A stretch of DNA of 13,108 bases from an uncultured Variovorax sp. (GTDB lineage Bacteria; Pseudomonadota; Gammaproteobacteria; Burkholderiales; Burkholderiaceae). Below the pieces are notes generated by a model. That model ran no database searches and was not told where the DNA came from. It saw nothing but the letters and a program-made list of their open reading frames with translations. Position 1 is the stretch's first letter. Each line of letters starts with the position of its first letter. The position numbers were made by a program, and so were the translations under genes. Shown here piece by piece: positions 1-8,458 of the stretch. The stretch spans positions 1 to 13,108 of the forward strand of contig CAMLCW010000116.1 in NCBI GenBank assembly GCA_946478645.1. Reading direction: 5' to 3'.

Positions 1-3000
1 ACGCCGAGCGCGACGCCCTGGTCGGTGAGTTGCTGGTCGCGGCGCGCGGGGCCGTCCAGGCCTTCGACGCCGCCTTCCGCGACACGGCCGCCCTGCGCCG
101 TCAGGCCCAGAAGGTGCTGCGCCGGCACACCGCGCGCGACAACATCAAGTTCGACGGCCTGTCGCGCGTGTCCCACGTCACCGACGCCACCGACTGGCGC
201 GTCGAGTACCCGTTCGTGGTGCTGGTGCCCGACACGGAAGCGGAGATGGCCGCACTGGTGGCCGCCTGCATCGAGCTGGGCCTGACCATCATCCCGCGCG
301 GCGGCGGCACCGGCTACACCGGCGGCGCCATCCCGCTCACCTGGAAGAGCGTGGTCATCAACACCGAGAAGCTCGAGGCCATGACCGAGGTCGAGCATGT
401 GGCGCTGCCGGGGCTCGACGCGCCGGTGCCCACGATCTGGACCGAGGCCGGCGTGGTCACCCAGCGCGTGGCCGATGCGGCCGAGCGCGCGGGCTACGTG
501 TTCGCGGTCGACCCGACGTCGGCCGAGGCTTCGTGCGTGGGCGGCAACGTTGCGATGAACGCCGGCGGCAAGAAGGCCGTGCTCTGGGGCACCGCGCTCG
601 ACAACCTGGCCTCGTGGCGCATGGTCACGCCCGACGCCGAATGGCTCGAGGTCACGCGTATCGGCCACAACCTCGGCAAGATCCACGATGCCGAAAGCGC
701 CGTGTTCGAGCTGCAGTACTTCGCGGCCGACGGCCGCACGCCGCTGCGCACCGAGCGGCTCGAGATCGCGGGCCGCACCTTCCGCAAGGAAGGCCTCGGC
801 AAGGACGTGACCGACAAGTTCCTCTCGGGCCTGCCGGGCATCCAGAAGGAAGGCTGCGACGGCCTCATCACGAGCTGCCGCTGGGTGGTGCACAAGATGC
901 CCGCGCACACGCGCACCGTGTGTCTCGAGTTCTTCGGCAACGCCAAGGATGCGGTGCCGAGCATCGTCGAGATCAAGGACTTCATGTTCGCCGAGCAGAA
1001 GCGCTCGGGCGTGCTGTTGGCCGGCCTCGAGCACCTCGACGACCGCTACCTCAAGGCGGTGGGCTATGCCACCAAGTCGAAGAAGCACGGCGGCCTGCCG
1101 AAGATGGTGCTGTTCGGCGACATCGCGGGCGACGACGCCGACGACGTGGCGCGCGTCACCTCCGAGGTGGTGCGCATCGCCAATTCGCGCAGCGGCGAAG
1201 GCTTTGTCGCCATCAGCCCCGAGGCGCGCAAGAAATTCTGGCTCGACCGCAAGCGCACGGCGGCCATCAGCCGCCACACCAACGCCTTCAAGATCAACGA
1301 AGACGAGGTGATCCCGCTGCCGCGCATGGCCGAGTACAGCGACGGCATCGAGCGCATCAACATCGAGCTGTCGCTCAAGAACAAGCTGCAGCTGCTCGAC
1401 GAACTCGAAGGCTTCCTGCTGCGCGGCAACCTGCCGCTCGGCAAGAGCGACGACGCGCACGAGATCCCCGCCGCCGAGCTGCTCGAGGACCGCGTGGCGC
1501 AGGCCGTGGCGCTGGTGCAGAACGTGCGCGCGCTGTGGTCCGGCTGGCTGCGCGAGGTCGACACGCTGTTTGCGCAGCTGCAGGACCACAGCCTGCGCGC
1601 AAGCTGGAAGACCCAGCTGCGCCAGCCGCTGCAGGAGATCTTTGCGGGCGCCGAGTTCGCGCCGATCGTGGCCGAGTGCGTGGCCATCCACCAACGCGTG
1701 CTCAAGGGCCGGGTCTGGGTCGCGCTGCACATGCATGCGGGCGACGGCAACGTGCACACCAACATCCCCGTCAACAGCGACAACTACGACATGCTGCAGA
1801 CCGCGCATGCCGCAGTGGTGCGCATCATGGCGCTGGCGCGCAGCCTCGACGGCGTGATCTCGGGCGAGCACGGCATCGGCATCACCAAACTCGAGTTCCT
1901 GAGCGACGAAGAGCTTGCGCCGTTCATGGACTACAAGCGGCGCGTCGATCCGGAGGGCCGCTTCAACAAGGGCAAGCTGCTGCGCGCCCCCGCCGGCCAG
2001 CCGGCCGAGGCGCTGCATGCCGACCTGACCAACGCCTACACGCCGAGCTTCGGCCTGATGGGCCACGAGTCGCTGATCATGCAGCAGAGCGACATCGGCG
2101 CGATCGCCGACAGCGTGAAGGACTGCCTGCGCTGCGGCAAGTGCAAGCCGGTGTGCGCCACGCACGTGCCGCGCGCCAACCTGCTCTACAGCCCGCGCAA
2201 CAAGATCCTCGCGACCTCGCTGCTGGTGGAGGCCTTCCTCTACGAGGAGCAGACGCGCCGCGGCATCAGCATCAAGCACTGGGAAGAGTTCGAGGACGTG
2301 GCCGACCACTGCACCGTGTGCCACAAGTGCCTCACGCCGTGCCCGGTGAAGATCGACTTCGGCGACGTGTCGATGAACATGCGCAACCTGCTGCGCAAGA
2401 TGGGGCAGAAGAGCTTCCGTCCCGGCAATGCGGCCGCGATGTTCTTCCTCAACGCGACCAACCCGCAGACCATCAAGACGGTGCGCGCGGGCATGGTTGG
2501 CATCGGCTTCAAGGCGCAGCGCCTCGCCAACGACCTGCTGCGCGGGCTTGCCAGGAAGCAGACCGCGGCACCGCCGGCCACGCTCGGGCCGGCGCCGGTC
2601 AAGGAGCAGGTGATCCACTTCATCAACAAGAAGATGCCGGGCAACCTGCCCAAGCAGACGGCGCGCGCGCTGCTCGACATCGAGGATGCCGACTACGTGC
2701 CGATCATCCGCGACCCGAAGACGACCACGGCCGAGACCGAGGCGGTGTTCTACTTTCCGGGCTGCGGCTCGGAGCGCCTGTTCTCGCAGGTCGGGCTCGC
2801 GACGCAGGCGATGCTCTGGCACGCGGGCGTGCAGACGGTGCTGCCGCCGGGCTATCTTTGCTGCGGCTATCCGCAGCGCGGCAGCGGCCAGTTCGACAAG
2901 GCCGAGAAGATGATCACCGACAACCGGGTGCTCTTCCACCGCGTGGCCAACACGCTCAACTACCTCGACATCAAGACGGTGGTGGTGAGCTGCGGCACCT

Positions 3001-3542
3001 GCTACGACCAGCTGCAGGGCTACCAGTTCGACAAGATCTTCCCGGGCTGCCGCATCATCGACATCCACGAATACCTGCTCGAAAAGGGCATCACGCTGGC
3101 CGATGCGGGCGGCGGCGGCTACCTCTACCACGACCCCTGCCATTCGCCGATGAAGCAGCAGGATCCGATGAAGACGGTGAAGGCGCTGGTCGGCGACAAC
3201 GTGCTCAAGAACGACCGCTGCTGCGGCGAATCGGGCACGCTCGGCGTGTCGCGGCCCGACATCTCCACGCAGATCCGCTTCCGCAAGGAGGAAGAGCTCA
3301 GGAAGGGCGAGGCCGCGCTGCGCGGCAGCGGCCAGGTCGGTGCCCAGGACAACGTGAAGATCCTCACCAGCTGCCCGAGCTGCCTGCAGGGCCTGTCGCG
3401 CTACGGCAACGACCTGAACAACGGCCTGCTCGAGGCCGACTACATCGTGGTCGAGATGGCCAACAAGCTGCTCGGCGCCGACTGGATGCCGCAGTACGTG
3501 GAGGCTGCCAACCAGGGCGGCATCGAGCGGGTGCTGGTGTGA
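1..3542 (+). CDS. FAD-linked oxidase / Fe-S / CCG-domain fusion dehydrogenase (DUF3683-type), 5' end missing
   Basis: A large FAD and iron-sulfur dehydrogenase whose reading frame is open at the left edge (first full codon at 3), so the N-terminus, probably a DUF3683 region, lies outside; in-frame TTG at 30 is not the start. The order seen is: FAD-binding PCMH domain with [11 protein letters not shown] at 294-326; FAD-oxidase C-terminal domain with HAGDGNVH at 1734-1757 and GEHGIG from 1863, matching the metal-binding and catalytic residues of D-2-hydroxyglutarate and D-lactate dehydrogenases; two CxxCxxCxxxC clusters at 2124-2156 and 2310-2342; then two CCG (heterodisulfide reductase/GlcF-like) domains with CCG at 2859-2867 and 3219-3227 and CxxC pairs at 2991-3002 and 3372-3383. 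It is thus a single-chain GlcD plus GlcF arrangement. It probably oxidises a D-2-hydroxy acid and passes electrons through the Fe-S clusters to quinone. The substrate cannot be read from sequence. TGA at 3540-3542 overlaps the next gene's start. Confidence 0.93.
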   Translation, partial: AERDALVGELLVAARGAVQAFDAAFRDTAALRRQAQKVLRRHTARDNIKFDGLSRVSHVTDATDWRVEYPFVVLVPDTEAEMAALVAACIELGLTIIPRGGGTGYTGGAIPLTWKSVVINTEKLEAMTEVEHVALPGLDAPVPTIWTEAGVVTQRVADAAERAGYVFAVDPTSAEASCVGGNVAMNAGGKKAVLWGTALDNLASWRMVTPDAEWLEVTRIGHNLGKIHDAESAVFELQYFAADGRTPLRTERLEIAGRTFRKEGLGKDVTDKFLSGLPGIQKEGCDGLITSCRWVVHKMPAHTRTVCLEFFGNAKDAVPSIVEIKDFMFAEQKRSGVLLAGLEHLDDRYLKAVGYATKSKKHGGLPKMVLFGDIAGDDADDVARVTSEVVRIANSRSGEGFVAISPEARKKFWLDRKRTAAISRHTNAFKINEDEVIPLPRMAEYSDGIERINIELSLKNKLQLLDELEGFLLRGNLPLGKSDDAHEIPAAELLEDRVAQAVALVQNVRALWSGWLREVDTLFAQLQDHSLRASWKTQLRQPLQEIFAGAEFAPIVAECVAIHQRVLKGRVWVALHMHAGDGNVHTNIPVNSDNYDMLQTAHAAVVRIMALARSLDGVISGEHGIGITKLEFLSDEELAPFMDYKRRVDPEGRFNKGKLLRAPAGQPAEALHADLTNAYTPSFGLMGHESLIMQQSDIGAIADSVKDCLRCGKCKPVCATHVPRANLLYSPRNKILATSLLVEAFLYEEQTRRGISIKHWEEFEDVADHCTVCHKCLTPCPVKIDFGDVSMNMRNLLRKMGQKSFRPGNAAAMFFLNATNPQTIKTVRAGMVGIGFKAQRLANDLLRGLARKQTAAPPATLGPAPVKEQVIHFINKKMPGNLPKQTARALLDIEDADYVPIIRDPKTTTAETEAVFYFPGCGSERLFSQVGLATQAMLWHAGVQTVLPPGYLCCGYPQRGSGQFDKAEKMITDNRVLFHRVANTLNYLDIKTVVVSCGTCYDQLQGYQFDKIFPGCRIIDIHEYLLEKGITLADAGGGGYLYHDPCHSPMKQQDPMKTVKALVGDNVLKNDRCCGESGTLGVSRPDISTQIRFRKEEELRKGEAALRGSGQVGAQDNVKILTSCPSCLQGLSRYGNDLNNGLLEADYIVVEMANKLLGADWMPQYVEAANQGGIERVLV

Positions 3543-3997
3543 CCGGCGCTTCGACCTCCGTTGCCGTACCCGGCTGCCCGCTCTGCGATGGGCCGGGGGG
3601 ACGCCTCGTGCATGAAGGCGCGAAATTGCGCGTGATCCATGCCGACGAGCCGGGCTTCCCGGGCTTCTACCGCGTGGTATGGCGGGCGCACGTCGCGGAG
3701 TTTTCCGACCTCGACGCGGCCGACCGCATGCTGTGCATGGAGGCGGTGGCGCTCGTCGAGCAGTGCCTGCGCGACCATCTCGCGCCGGCCAAGGTCAACC
3801 TCGCGGCGCTCGGCAATATGGTGGCGCACCTGCACTGGCACGTGATCGCGCGCTTCGCCGACGACACGCACTTTCCCGGTTCCGTGTGGGCGCCGGCGCA
3901 GCGCGCGCCCGACGCGGCGCGGCAAGCGGAAATCGCCGCCCGCCTGCCCGCGCTCGAGGCTGCGATGATCGCGCAACTGGCTACAAGGAGTTTCTGA
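3539..3997 (+). CDS. HIT family protein
   Basis: A 152-residue protein of the histidine triad family, which are nucleotide-binding hydrolases or transferases usually acting on AMP-linked or dinucleoside polyphosphate substrates. The triad HLHWHVI is at residues 97-103 (H97, H99, H101), with an upstream Asn at 93. A CPLC pair at residues 13-16 resembles the zinc-binding N-terminal cysteines of some HIT proteins. I chose GTG at 3539 because it overlaps the upstream TGA as GTGA and leaves the CPLC segment intact; no better start follows, and no clear Shine-Dalgarno is visible, in keeping with translational coupling. Its stop overlaps the next start as TGATG. The physiological substrate is unknown. 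The family call is firm; the exact start is less so. Confidence 0.88.
   Translation: MTGASTSVAVPGCPLCDGPGGRLVHEGAKLRVIHADEPGFPGFYRVVWRAHVAEFSDLDAADRMLCMEAVALVEQCLRDHLAPAKVNLAALGNMVAHLHWHVIARFADDTHFPGSVWAPAQRAPDAARQAEIAARLPALEAAMIAQLATRSF
3985..3990 (+). promoter_or_regulatory. Ribosome binding site of the DUF971 gene
   Basis: AAGGAG lies six bases before the ATG at 3997, inside the last codons of the HIT gene. It supports this start and reinitiation across the TGATG overlap. Confidence 0.8.
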
Positions 3998-4410
3998 TGG
4001 CAGGTTTGCAAGCCGGCGCACCGACGCCCACATCGATCACCGTGCACGGCCAGTCGCGCGTGCTGGAGGTTGCCTTCTCGGACGGCGCGAGCTTCCGGAT
4101 CCCGTTCGAGCTGATGCGCATCTATTCGCCCTCGGCCGAAGTGCAGGGCCATGGCCCGGGCGAGGAGGTGCTGCAGACCGGCAAGCGCCATGTCGAGTTG
4201 GCCGACCTGAAGCCGGTGGGCAACTATGCGGTGCAGCCGGTCTTCAGCGATGGCCACGACTCGGGCATCTTCTCGTGGGACCTGCTCTACGAGCTCGGCG
4301 CCAACCAGGCGCAGCGCTGGGCCGAGTACGAACGCCGCCTCGCCGCCGCGGGCGTCGACCGCGATGCGCCGATGCTCGAAAAGGGCGGCTCGGCCTGCGG
4401 AAGCCACTGA
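3997..4410 (+). CDS. DUF971 (GBBH-like N-terminal domain) protein
   Basis: A 137-residue soluble protein matching the DUF971 family, which shares a fold with the N-terminal domain of gamma-butyrobetaine hydroxylase. Typical segments are visible: FRIPFELMRIYSPSAEVQGH near residues 33-52, and ELADLKPVGNYAVQPVFSDG then HDSGIFSWDLLYELG at 67-101. The zinc-binding cysteine cluster of eukaryotic gamma-butyrobetaine hydroxylase is absent; the only cysteine, C134, is in a short tail ending CGSH. Its biochemical function is not established. Other members are fused to or sit near Fe-S assembly proteins such as Mrp/ApbC, so a role near metal or cofactor handling is possible but is inference. It is coupled to the HIT gene and precedes ubiE by 107 bases, an arrangement I recall from other betaproteobacteria. 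Confidence 0.9.
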   Translation: MAGLQAGAPTPTSITVHGQSRVLEVAFSDGASFRIPFELMRIYSPSAEVQGHGPGEEVLQTGKRHVELADLKPVGNYAVQPVFSDGHDSGIFSWDLLYELGANQAQRWAEYERRLAAAGVDRDAPMLEKGGSACGSH

Positions 4411-4477
4411 CGCGCGGCAGCCTCGCGGCGCGTCCGATGGCAGAAAAAAGCAACAAATCCCCCGGGTTCGAAGGGTC

Positions 4478-4503
4478 GGCGGCTTGAGGTGAGTGCTTCC
4501 GCC
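4478..4503 (+). repeat. Inverted repeat upstream of ubiE
   Basis: GGCGG at 4478-4482 is complementary to CCGCC at 4499-4503, with 16 bases between. It brackets the possible -35 box and ends one base before the TAACAT box. The arms are short, so chance in GC-rich DNA is quite possible. Confidence 0.35.
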
Positions 4504-4510
4504 CTAACAT
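4484..4510 (+). promoter_or_regulatory. Possible sigma70-type promoter of ubiE, leaderless
   Basis: TTGAGG at 4484-4489 and TAACAT at 4505-4510 are separated by 15 bases. The -10 box ends eight bases before the ubiE ATG, so transcription would begin at or next to the A of the ATG. The region holds only a weak purine stretch (AGGCGG) before the start. The remaining 4411-4483 has no recognisable gene; it includes an A-run at 4443-4448. Confidence 0.45.
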
Positions 4511-4517
4511 CAGGCGG

Positions 4518-5249
4518 ATGAGCACCACCCATTTCGGCTTCGAGAAGGTCGACGAAAGCGAGAAGGCGCAACGCGTGCGCGGCGTCTTCGACTCCGTGGC
4601 ATCGCGCTACGACCTCATGAACGACCTCATGTCGGCCGGGCTGCATCGCGCATGGAAGGCCTACACCGTGATGGTGGCCAACGTGGGCGAAGGCTCGCGC
4701 GTGCTCGACATCGCGGGCGGCACCGGCGACCTCGCGCTGGCTTTCTCGAAGAAGGTGGGCGCGAGCGGTCAGGTGGTGCACACCGATATCAACGAAGCCA
4801 TGCTCCGCACCGGCCGCGACCGGCTGCTCGACGCCGGCGTGGCGCTGCCAACGATGGTCTGCGACGCCGAGAAGCTGCCCTTCCCCGACGACCATTTCGA
4901 CGTGGTCACCGTGGCTTTCGGTCTGCGCAACATGACGCACAAGGACGCGGCGCTCAAGGAAATGAACCGCGTGCTCAAGCCGCGCGGCAAGCTGCTGGTG
5001 CTCGAGTTCTCGAAGGTGGCCAAGCCGCTGGCCAAGGCCTACGACTGGTATTCGTTCAACGTGCTGCCGCGGCTGGGCAAGCTGGTGGCCGGCGACGATG
5101 CCAGCTACCGCTACCTGGCCGAATCGATCCGGATGCATCCGGCGCAGGAAGAGCTCAAGACCCTCATGAAAGAGGGCGGTTTTGGGCATGTGGACTATCA
5201 CAACATGACGGGAGGCGTGGTCGCCCTTCATGTTGGAATCAAGTGTTGA
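4518..5249 (+). CDS. ubiE: Ubiquinone/menaquinone C-methyltransferase UbiE
   Basis: A 243-residue SAM-dependent methyltransferase that adds the C2 methyl group of the benzoquinol ring in ubiquinone synthesis (2-polyprenyl-6-methoxy-1,4-benzoquinol methylase). Family signatures are clear: [13 protein letters not shown] at residues 24-36, the SAM-binding motif [11 protein letters not shown] at 62-72, acidic D90 at the end of the next strand, AFGLRNM at 133-139, [16 protein letters not shown] at 151-166, and the [15 protein letters not shown]-terminus. Length matches the family (about 250). As a betaproteobacterial gene it is expected to serve ubiquinone only, though the family also methylates demethylmenaquinone. 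It heads the cluster with the Tim44-like gene, ubiJ and ubiB. No Shine-Dalgarno stands out; a -10-like box just upstream suggests a leaderless message. Confidence 0.97.
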   Translation: MSTTHFGFEKVDESEKAQRVRGVFDSVASRYDLMNDLMSAGLHRAWKAYTVMVANVGEGSRVLDIAGGTGDLALAFSKKVGASGQVVHTDINEAMLRTGRDRLLDAGVALPTMVCDAEKLPFPDDHFDVVTVAFGLRNMTHKDAALKEMNRVLKPRGKLLVLEFSKVAKPLAKAYDWYSFNVLPRLGKLVAGDDASYRYLAESIRMHPAQEELKTLMKEGGFGHVDYHNMTGGVVALHVGIKC

Positions 5250-5273
5250 TCTGGCGAATACTTCGCTCGAAAA

Positions 5274-5280
5274 GAGGAGA
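5274..5280 (+). promoter_or_regulatory. Ribosome binding site of the Tim44-like gene
   Basis: GAGGAGA sits seven to eight bases before the ATG at 5288. It fixes that start, which also gives a clean signal peptide, and rejects the longer upstream reading frame. Confidence 0.85.
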
Positions 5281-5287
5281 CGACGAG

Positions 5288-6292
5288 ATGAAAAGTTTGA
5301 GTTCTTTGTTCCTGGCTGCCGCGCTGGTGCTGGTCAGCGTGCAGGCGGATGCCGCGCGCATCGGCGGCGGCAAGTCGTTCGGGCGCCAGTCGTCCAACGT
5401 GACGCAGCGCCAGTCGACGCCGCCGGCCGCGCCCGCGCAGCAAAACGCGAACACCGCGACGCCGAAACCCGCGACACCTGCCGCTGCGGCGCCGAAGCGC
5501 CCCTGGGGCGCGATGCTCGGTGGCCTGGCCGCCGGCCTGGGCCTGGCCTGGCTCGCGAACTCGCTGGGCCTCGGCGCCGGCTTCGCCAACATCCTGCTGA
5601 TCGCACTGCTCGCAATGGCGGCGCTGTTCGTCTGGCGCATGTTCAAGGCGCGCTCGGCAGCAGCGCCCGCAGCAGGCCGCCGCGGCGGCTTCGCGTTCGA
5701 AGGCGCGGGCGGTCCTGCGAACCCCGGCGCGCCGGCGCAGTACAGCCCGTCCAACGTCGGTAACGACGCCTCGGCCCGTCCCTGGGAGCGCAACACCGCG
5801 GCCTTCGACGCCTCGCCGGCCCACGGCAGCAGCCTCTCGGCCGCAGGTGCCGCAGCGGGCGGCAGCATGATCGGCTCGGCACTCGCGGGTTCGCAGAGCT
5901 GGGGCATTCCGGCCGGCTTCGACGTCGACGGCTTCCTCGCCGCCGCCAAGCGCAACTTCGTGACGCTGCAGGACGCCTGGGACCGCGCCGACGTGACCAT
6001 GCTGCGCTCGATGATGACGGACGAGATGGTCGAGGAAATCCGCACCCAGCTGGCGGACCGCGCCAGCCACACGGGCGGCACGTCGAACAAGACCGAGGTC
6101 GTGATGCTCGATGCCAAGCTGCTCGGCATCGAAGAGCTGGCCGACGTCTACATGGCGAGCGTGGAGTTCTCGGGCATGATCCGCGAAGACGCCTCGGCCG
6201 GCCCGGGTCCGTTCCGCGAGGTCTGGAACATGACCAAGCCGACCAGCGGCACCAGCGGCTGGCTCGTCGCGGGCGTCCAGGCGCTGCAGTAG
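5288..6292 (+). CDS. Tim44-domain membrane protein
   Basis: A 334-residue protein with an N-terminal signal peptide (residues 1-22, likely cut after ADA), then the ARIGGGKSFGRQSS block seen in bacterial Tim44-like proteins. A Pro/Ala/Thr/Gln-rich linker (about 40-70), two close hydrophobic segments (about 75-95 and 98-117) followed by basic residues, a second low-complexity linker (about 120-205), and a C-terminal Tim44-like domain (about 211-334: FDVDGFLAAAKRNFVTLQDAWDRAD, then GWLVAGVQ) complete it. The C-terminal domain shares a fold with mitochondrial import factor Tim44. The bacterial role is not established; a scaffold or lipid/protein-binding function at the inner membrane is inference. 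Its topology cannot be settled here. It lies 38 bases after ubiE and before ubiJ, so co-expression with ubiquinone synthesis is likely. Confidence 0.9.
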   Translation: MKSLSSLFLAAALVLVSVQADAARIGGGKSFGRQSSNVTQRQSTPPAAPAQQNANTATPKPATPAAAAPKRPWGAMLGGLAAGLGLAWLANSLGLGAGFANILLIALLAMAALFVWRMFKARSAAAPAAGRRGGFAFEGAGGPANPGAPAQYSPSNVGNDASARPWERNTAAFDASPAHGSSLSAAGAAAGGSMIGSALAGSQSWGIPAGFDVDGFLAAAKRNFVTLQDAWDRADVTMLRSMMTDEMVEEIRTQLADRASHTGGTSNKTEVVMLDAKLLGIEELADVYMASVEFSGMIREDASAGPGPFREVWNMTKPTSGTSGWLVAGVQALQ

Positions 6293-6328
6293 TCAGCGCA
6301 ATCCGGCGGCCGCGAGGCCGCCTGCTGA
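6293..6328 (+). terminator. Two-tier hairpin after the Tim44-like gene
   Basis: Perfect 7-bp arms GGCGGCC (6305-6311) and GGCCGCC (6316-6322) enclose a GCGA tetraloop of the GNRA class. An outer pair TCAGC (6293-6297) with GCTGA (6324-6328) extends it across an internal loop. It begins directly after the TAG stop. There is no U-run, so it could be a weak terminator, an mRNA stabiliser, or a DNA-level element of the next promoter. Confidence 0.5.
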
Positions 6329-6331
6329 ACC

Positions 6332-6337
6332 GATAAT
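6332..6337 (+). promoter_or_regulatory. -10 box (GATAAT) of a possible leaderless ubiJ promoter
   Basis: GATAAT ends seven bases before the A of the ubiJ ATG, the normal distance from a -10 box to a transcription start. No -35 consensus is recognisable because the preceding bases form the hairpin. Confidence 0.5.
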
Positions 6338-6343
6338 GGGGAC

Positions 6344-6883
6344 ATGGCCACACCATCGTCCCCATTTTCTTTTCTCGGCGATCTCTTCAACCGCGTCGGC
6401 GAGCGCCTGCAGCCGCCCGCCTGGGCGGTGCACGAGATCCAGCACCGCGCGGTGCTGTTTCTCAACCACGTGCTGCAGCAGGAGCCCGAGGCCCAGCAGC
6501 GGCTGCTGCGGCAGCAGGGGCGGGTGGTCCGCTTCCAGTGGCGCTTCGTGACCATGGAGCTGGTGGCCACGCCGGCCGGCCTGCTCGACCTGGCCCCGCC
6601 GGGATCGGTGCCCGAACTCACGCTCACCGTCACCGATGAGTCTCCGTTCGACCTGGCCCGCGCCACCCTGCGCGGCGACAAGCCCGCGGTGCAGATCGTC
6701 GGCGACGTGCAGCTCGCGGCCGAGGTCAACTGGCTGGTCGACCATGTGCGCTGGGACGTCGAGGACGATCTTGCGCGCGTGATCGGCGACGTGCCGGCGC
6801 ACACCGTGGCAGAGGGCGCGCGCCGCGTCGCGGGCGCACTGCGCCAGTTCGCCTCGGGCACGCGGGCGGGCAAGAAGGAATGA
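6344..6883 (+). CDS. ubiJ: SCP2-domain ubiquinone biosynthesis accessory factor UbiJ
   Basis: A 179-residue protein of the UbiJ/YigP type. UbiJ is an accessory factor of the soluble ubiquinone-synthesis complex; its SCP2 (sterol carrier-like) domain binds lipid intermediates so ring-modifying enzymes can reach them. The SCP2-like part spans about residues 30-135, with [19 protein letters not shown] near 108-126, and the family's C-terminal helix [21 protein letters not shown] is at about 128-148. It is slightly shorter than E. coli UbiJ (201). Placement between ubiE and ubiB, as in enterobacteria apart from the Tim44-like insertion, supports the name. The start ATG at 6344 lacks a properly spaced Shine-Dalgarno and follows a -10-like box. 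The stop overlaps ubiB as ATGA. Confidence 0.87.
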   Translation: MATPSSPFSFLGDLFNRVGERLQPPAWAVHEIQHRAVLFLNHVLQQEPEAQQRLLRQQGRVVRFQWRFVTMELVATPAGLLDLAPPGSVPELTLTVTDESPFDLARATLRGDKPAVQIVGDVQLAAEVNWLVDHVRWDVEDDLARVIGDVPAHTVAEGARRVAGALRQFASGTRAGKKE

Positions 6884-8445
6884 GACGTTTCTATCGCGGC
6901 TTCGTCATCGTCTGGGTCGCGCTGCGCTACGGCCTCGACGAACTCGTGCTCACGAGCTTCCAGAAGCCATGGCTGCGCGTCGTGGCGCGCGTGGTTTCGA
7001 TCGGCCGCAATCTCGATGCACCGCGCGGCCAGCGGCTGCGCGAGGCGCTCGAGCGGCTGGGCCCGATCTTCGTCAAGTTCGGCCAGGTGCTGTCGACGCG
7101 CCGCGACCTGCTGCCGCCCGACATCGCCGACGAGCTCGCATTCCTGCAGGACCGGGTGCCGCCGTTCCCGTCGTCGGTGGCCATCGCGACCATCGAGCGG
7201 GCCTTCCGCCGGCCCGTGGGCGACGTGTTCGTGCAGTTCGACGAGACGCCGGTCGCAAGCGCGTCGATCGCGCAGGTGCATTTCGCGACCATCCGCACCG
7301 GCGCGGGCGAGGTGCGTGAGGTGGCCGTCAAGGTCTTGCGCCCCAGCATGCAGGGCGTGATCGAGAAAGACCTGGCGCTGATGGCGATGATGGCCGGCTG
7401 GGTCGAGAACCTGTCGGCCGACGGCAAGCGCCTGAAGCCGCGCGAGGTGGTGGCGGAGTTCGACAAGTACCTGCACGACGAGCTCGACCTGGTGCGCGAG
7501 GCCGCCAATGCCGCCCAGCTGCGGCGCAACATGGCCTCGCTCGAGCTGGTGCTGATCCCCGAGATGTTCTGGGACTTCTGCCATCCCGAGGTGATCGTGA
7601 TGGAGCGCATGAACGGCGTGCCGATCGCCCAGCTCGACCGCCTGCGCGCGGCCGGCGTCGACATTCCCAAGCTCGCGCGCGACGGCGTGACCATCTTCTT
7701 CACCCAGGTGTTCCGCGACGGCTTCTTCCATGCCGACATGCACCCGGGCAACATCCAGGTGAGCCTCGAGCCCGAGACCTTCGGGCGCTACATCTCGCTC
7801 GACTTCGGCATCATCGGCACGCTGACCGAGTCGGACAAGGAATACCTCGCGCAGAACTTCGTGGCCTTCTTCCGGCGCGACTACAAGCGCGTGGCCGAGC
7901 TGCACCTCGAGAGCGGCTGGGTGCCCGAGGGCACGCGCATCGACGAACTCGAGGCGGCGATCCGCACCGTCTGCGAGCCGTACTTCGATCGCCCGCTCAA
8001 GGAGATCTCGCTCGGCATGGTGCTGATGCGGCTGTTCCAGACCTCGCGGCGCTTCCACGTCGAGATCCAGCCGCAGCTGGTGCTGCTGCAGAAGACGCTG
8101 CTCAACATCGAGGGCCTGGGCCGCCAGCTCGACCCCGAGCTCGACCTCTGGCACACGGCCAAGCCCTTCCTCGAGAAGTGGATGGTCGACCAGATCGGGC
8201 CGAAGAAGCTCTGGCAGCAACTGCGGGCCGAGGCGCCGCGGTACGCGAAACTGCTGCCCCAGTTGCCGCGCCTGCTGCATGAGTACCTCGAGAATCGGCC
8301 GCCCGACCACCGGCGCGAACTGCTCGAGCTGCTGGCCGCGCAGAAGCGCACCAACCGGCTGCTGCAGGCCATCATCTACGGCGGCATGGGATTCGTATTG
8401 GGGTTGCTCGCCATGCAGTTGCTGGTGCGCGTGAATCTGTTCTAG
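6880..8445 (+). CDS. ubiB: Ubiquinone biosynthesis regulatory kinase-like protein UbiB
   Basis: A 521-residue UbiB/COQ8 family atypical kinase (ADCK) needed for ubiquinone synthesis; known members are membrane-anchored ATPases that help extract or present lipid precursors to the Ubi complex. Hallmarks: KFGQ (KxGQ) at residues 66-69, the alanine-rich loop ASASIAQVH at 126-134 in place of the glycine-rich loop of protein kinases, K151 in [13 protein letters not shown] at 242-249, the catalytic HADMHPGN at 284-291, DFG at 308-310, and the family block [20 protein letters not shown] at 397-416. A C-terminal hydrophobic segment (about 494-517) is the membrane anchor. Length fits (E. coli 546). The ATG overlaps the ubiJ stop, indicating translational coupling; an AAGGA directly abuts the start. 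All key residues are intact. Confidence 0.97.
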   Translation: MRRFYRGFVIVWVALRYGLDELVLTSFQKPWLRVVARVVSIGRNLDAPRGQRLREALERLGPIFVKFGQVLSTRRDLLPPDIADELAFLQDRVPPFPSSVAIATIERAFRRPVGDVFVQFDETPVASASIAQVHFATIRTGAGEVREVAVKVLRPSMQGVIEKDLALMAMMAGWVENLSADGKRLKPREVVAEFDKYLHDELDLVREAANAAQLRRNMASLELVLIPEMFWDFCHPEVIVMERMNGVPIAQLDRLRAAGVDIPKLARDGVTIFFTQVFRDGFFHADMHPGNIQVSLEPETFGRYISLDFGIIGTLTESDKEYLAQNFVAFFRRDYKRVAELHLESGWVPEGTRIDELEAAIRTVCEPYFDRPLKEISLGMVLMRLFQTSRRFHVEIQPQLVLLQKTLLNIEGLGRQLDPELDLWHTAKPFLEKWMVDQIGPKKLWQQLRAEAPRYAKLLPQLPRLLHEYLENRPPDHRRELLELLAAQKRTNRLLQAIIYGGMGFVLGLLAMQLLVRVNLF

Positions 8446-8450
8446 AGGAG
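8444..8450 (+). promoter_or_regulatory. Ribosome binding site of the symporter gene
   Basis: AGAGGAG, overlapping the ubiB TAG, lies eight bases before the GTG at 8459. It supports the GTG start and joint transcription with ubiB. Confidence 0.85.
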
Positions 8451-8458
8451 AAAGTCTC

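Noticed and set aside
533..3536. Long + strand frame running through the dehydrogenase before joining the HIT gene
   Set aside because: The part before 3539 is an Arg/Ala-rich out-of-frame shadow; only the section from the GTG at 3539 resembles a protein family.
4464..4477. GGGTTCGAAGGG resembles a tRNA T-loop, possible tRNA remnant or attachment site
   Set aside because: The flanking bases do not form the 5-bp T-stem and there is no acceptor, D or anticodon arm; no integrase or repeat is nearby.
4652..5285. Upstream extension of the Tim44-like frame into ubiE
   Set aside because: The ribosome binding site at 5274-5280 and the signal peptide starting at 5288 place the start there.
6148..8310. 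720-codon open frame on the - strand opposite ubiJ and ubiB
   Set aside because: Antisense shadow of ubiB and ubiJ, both of which have full family motifs on the + strand.
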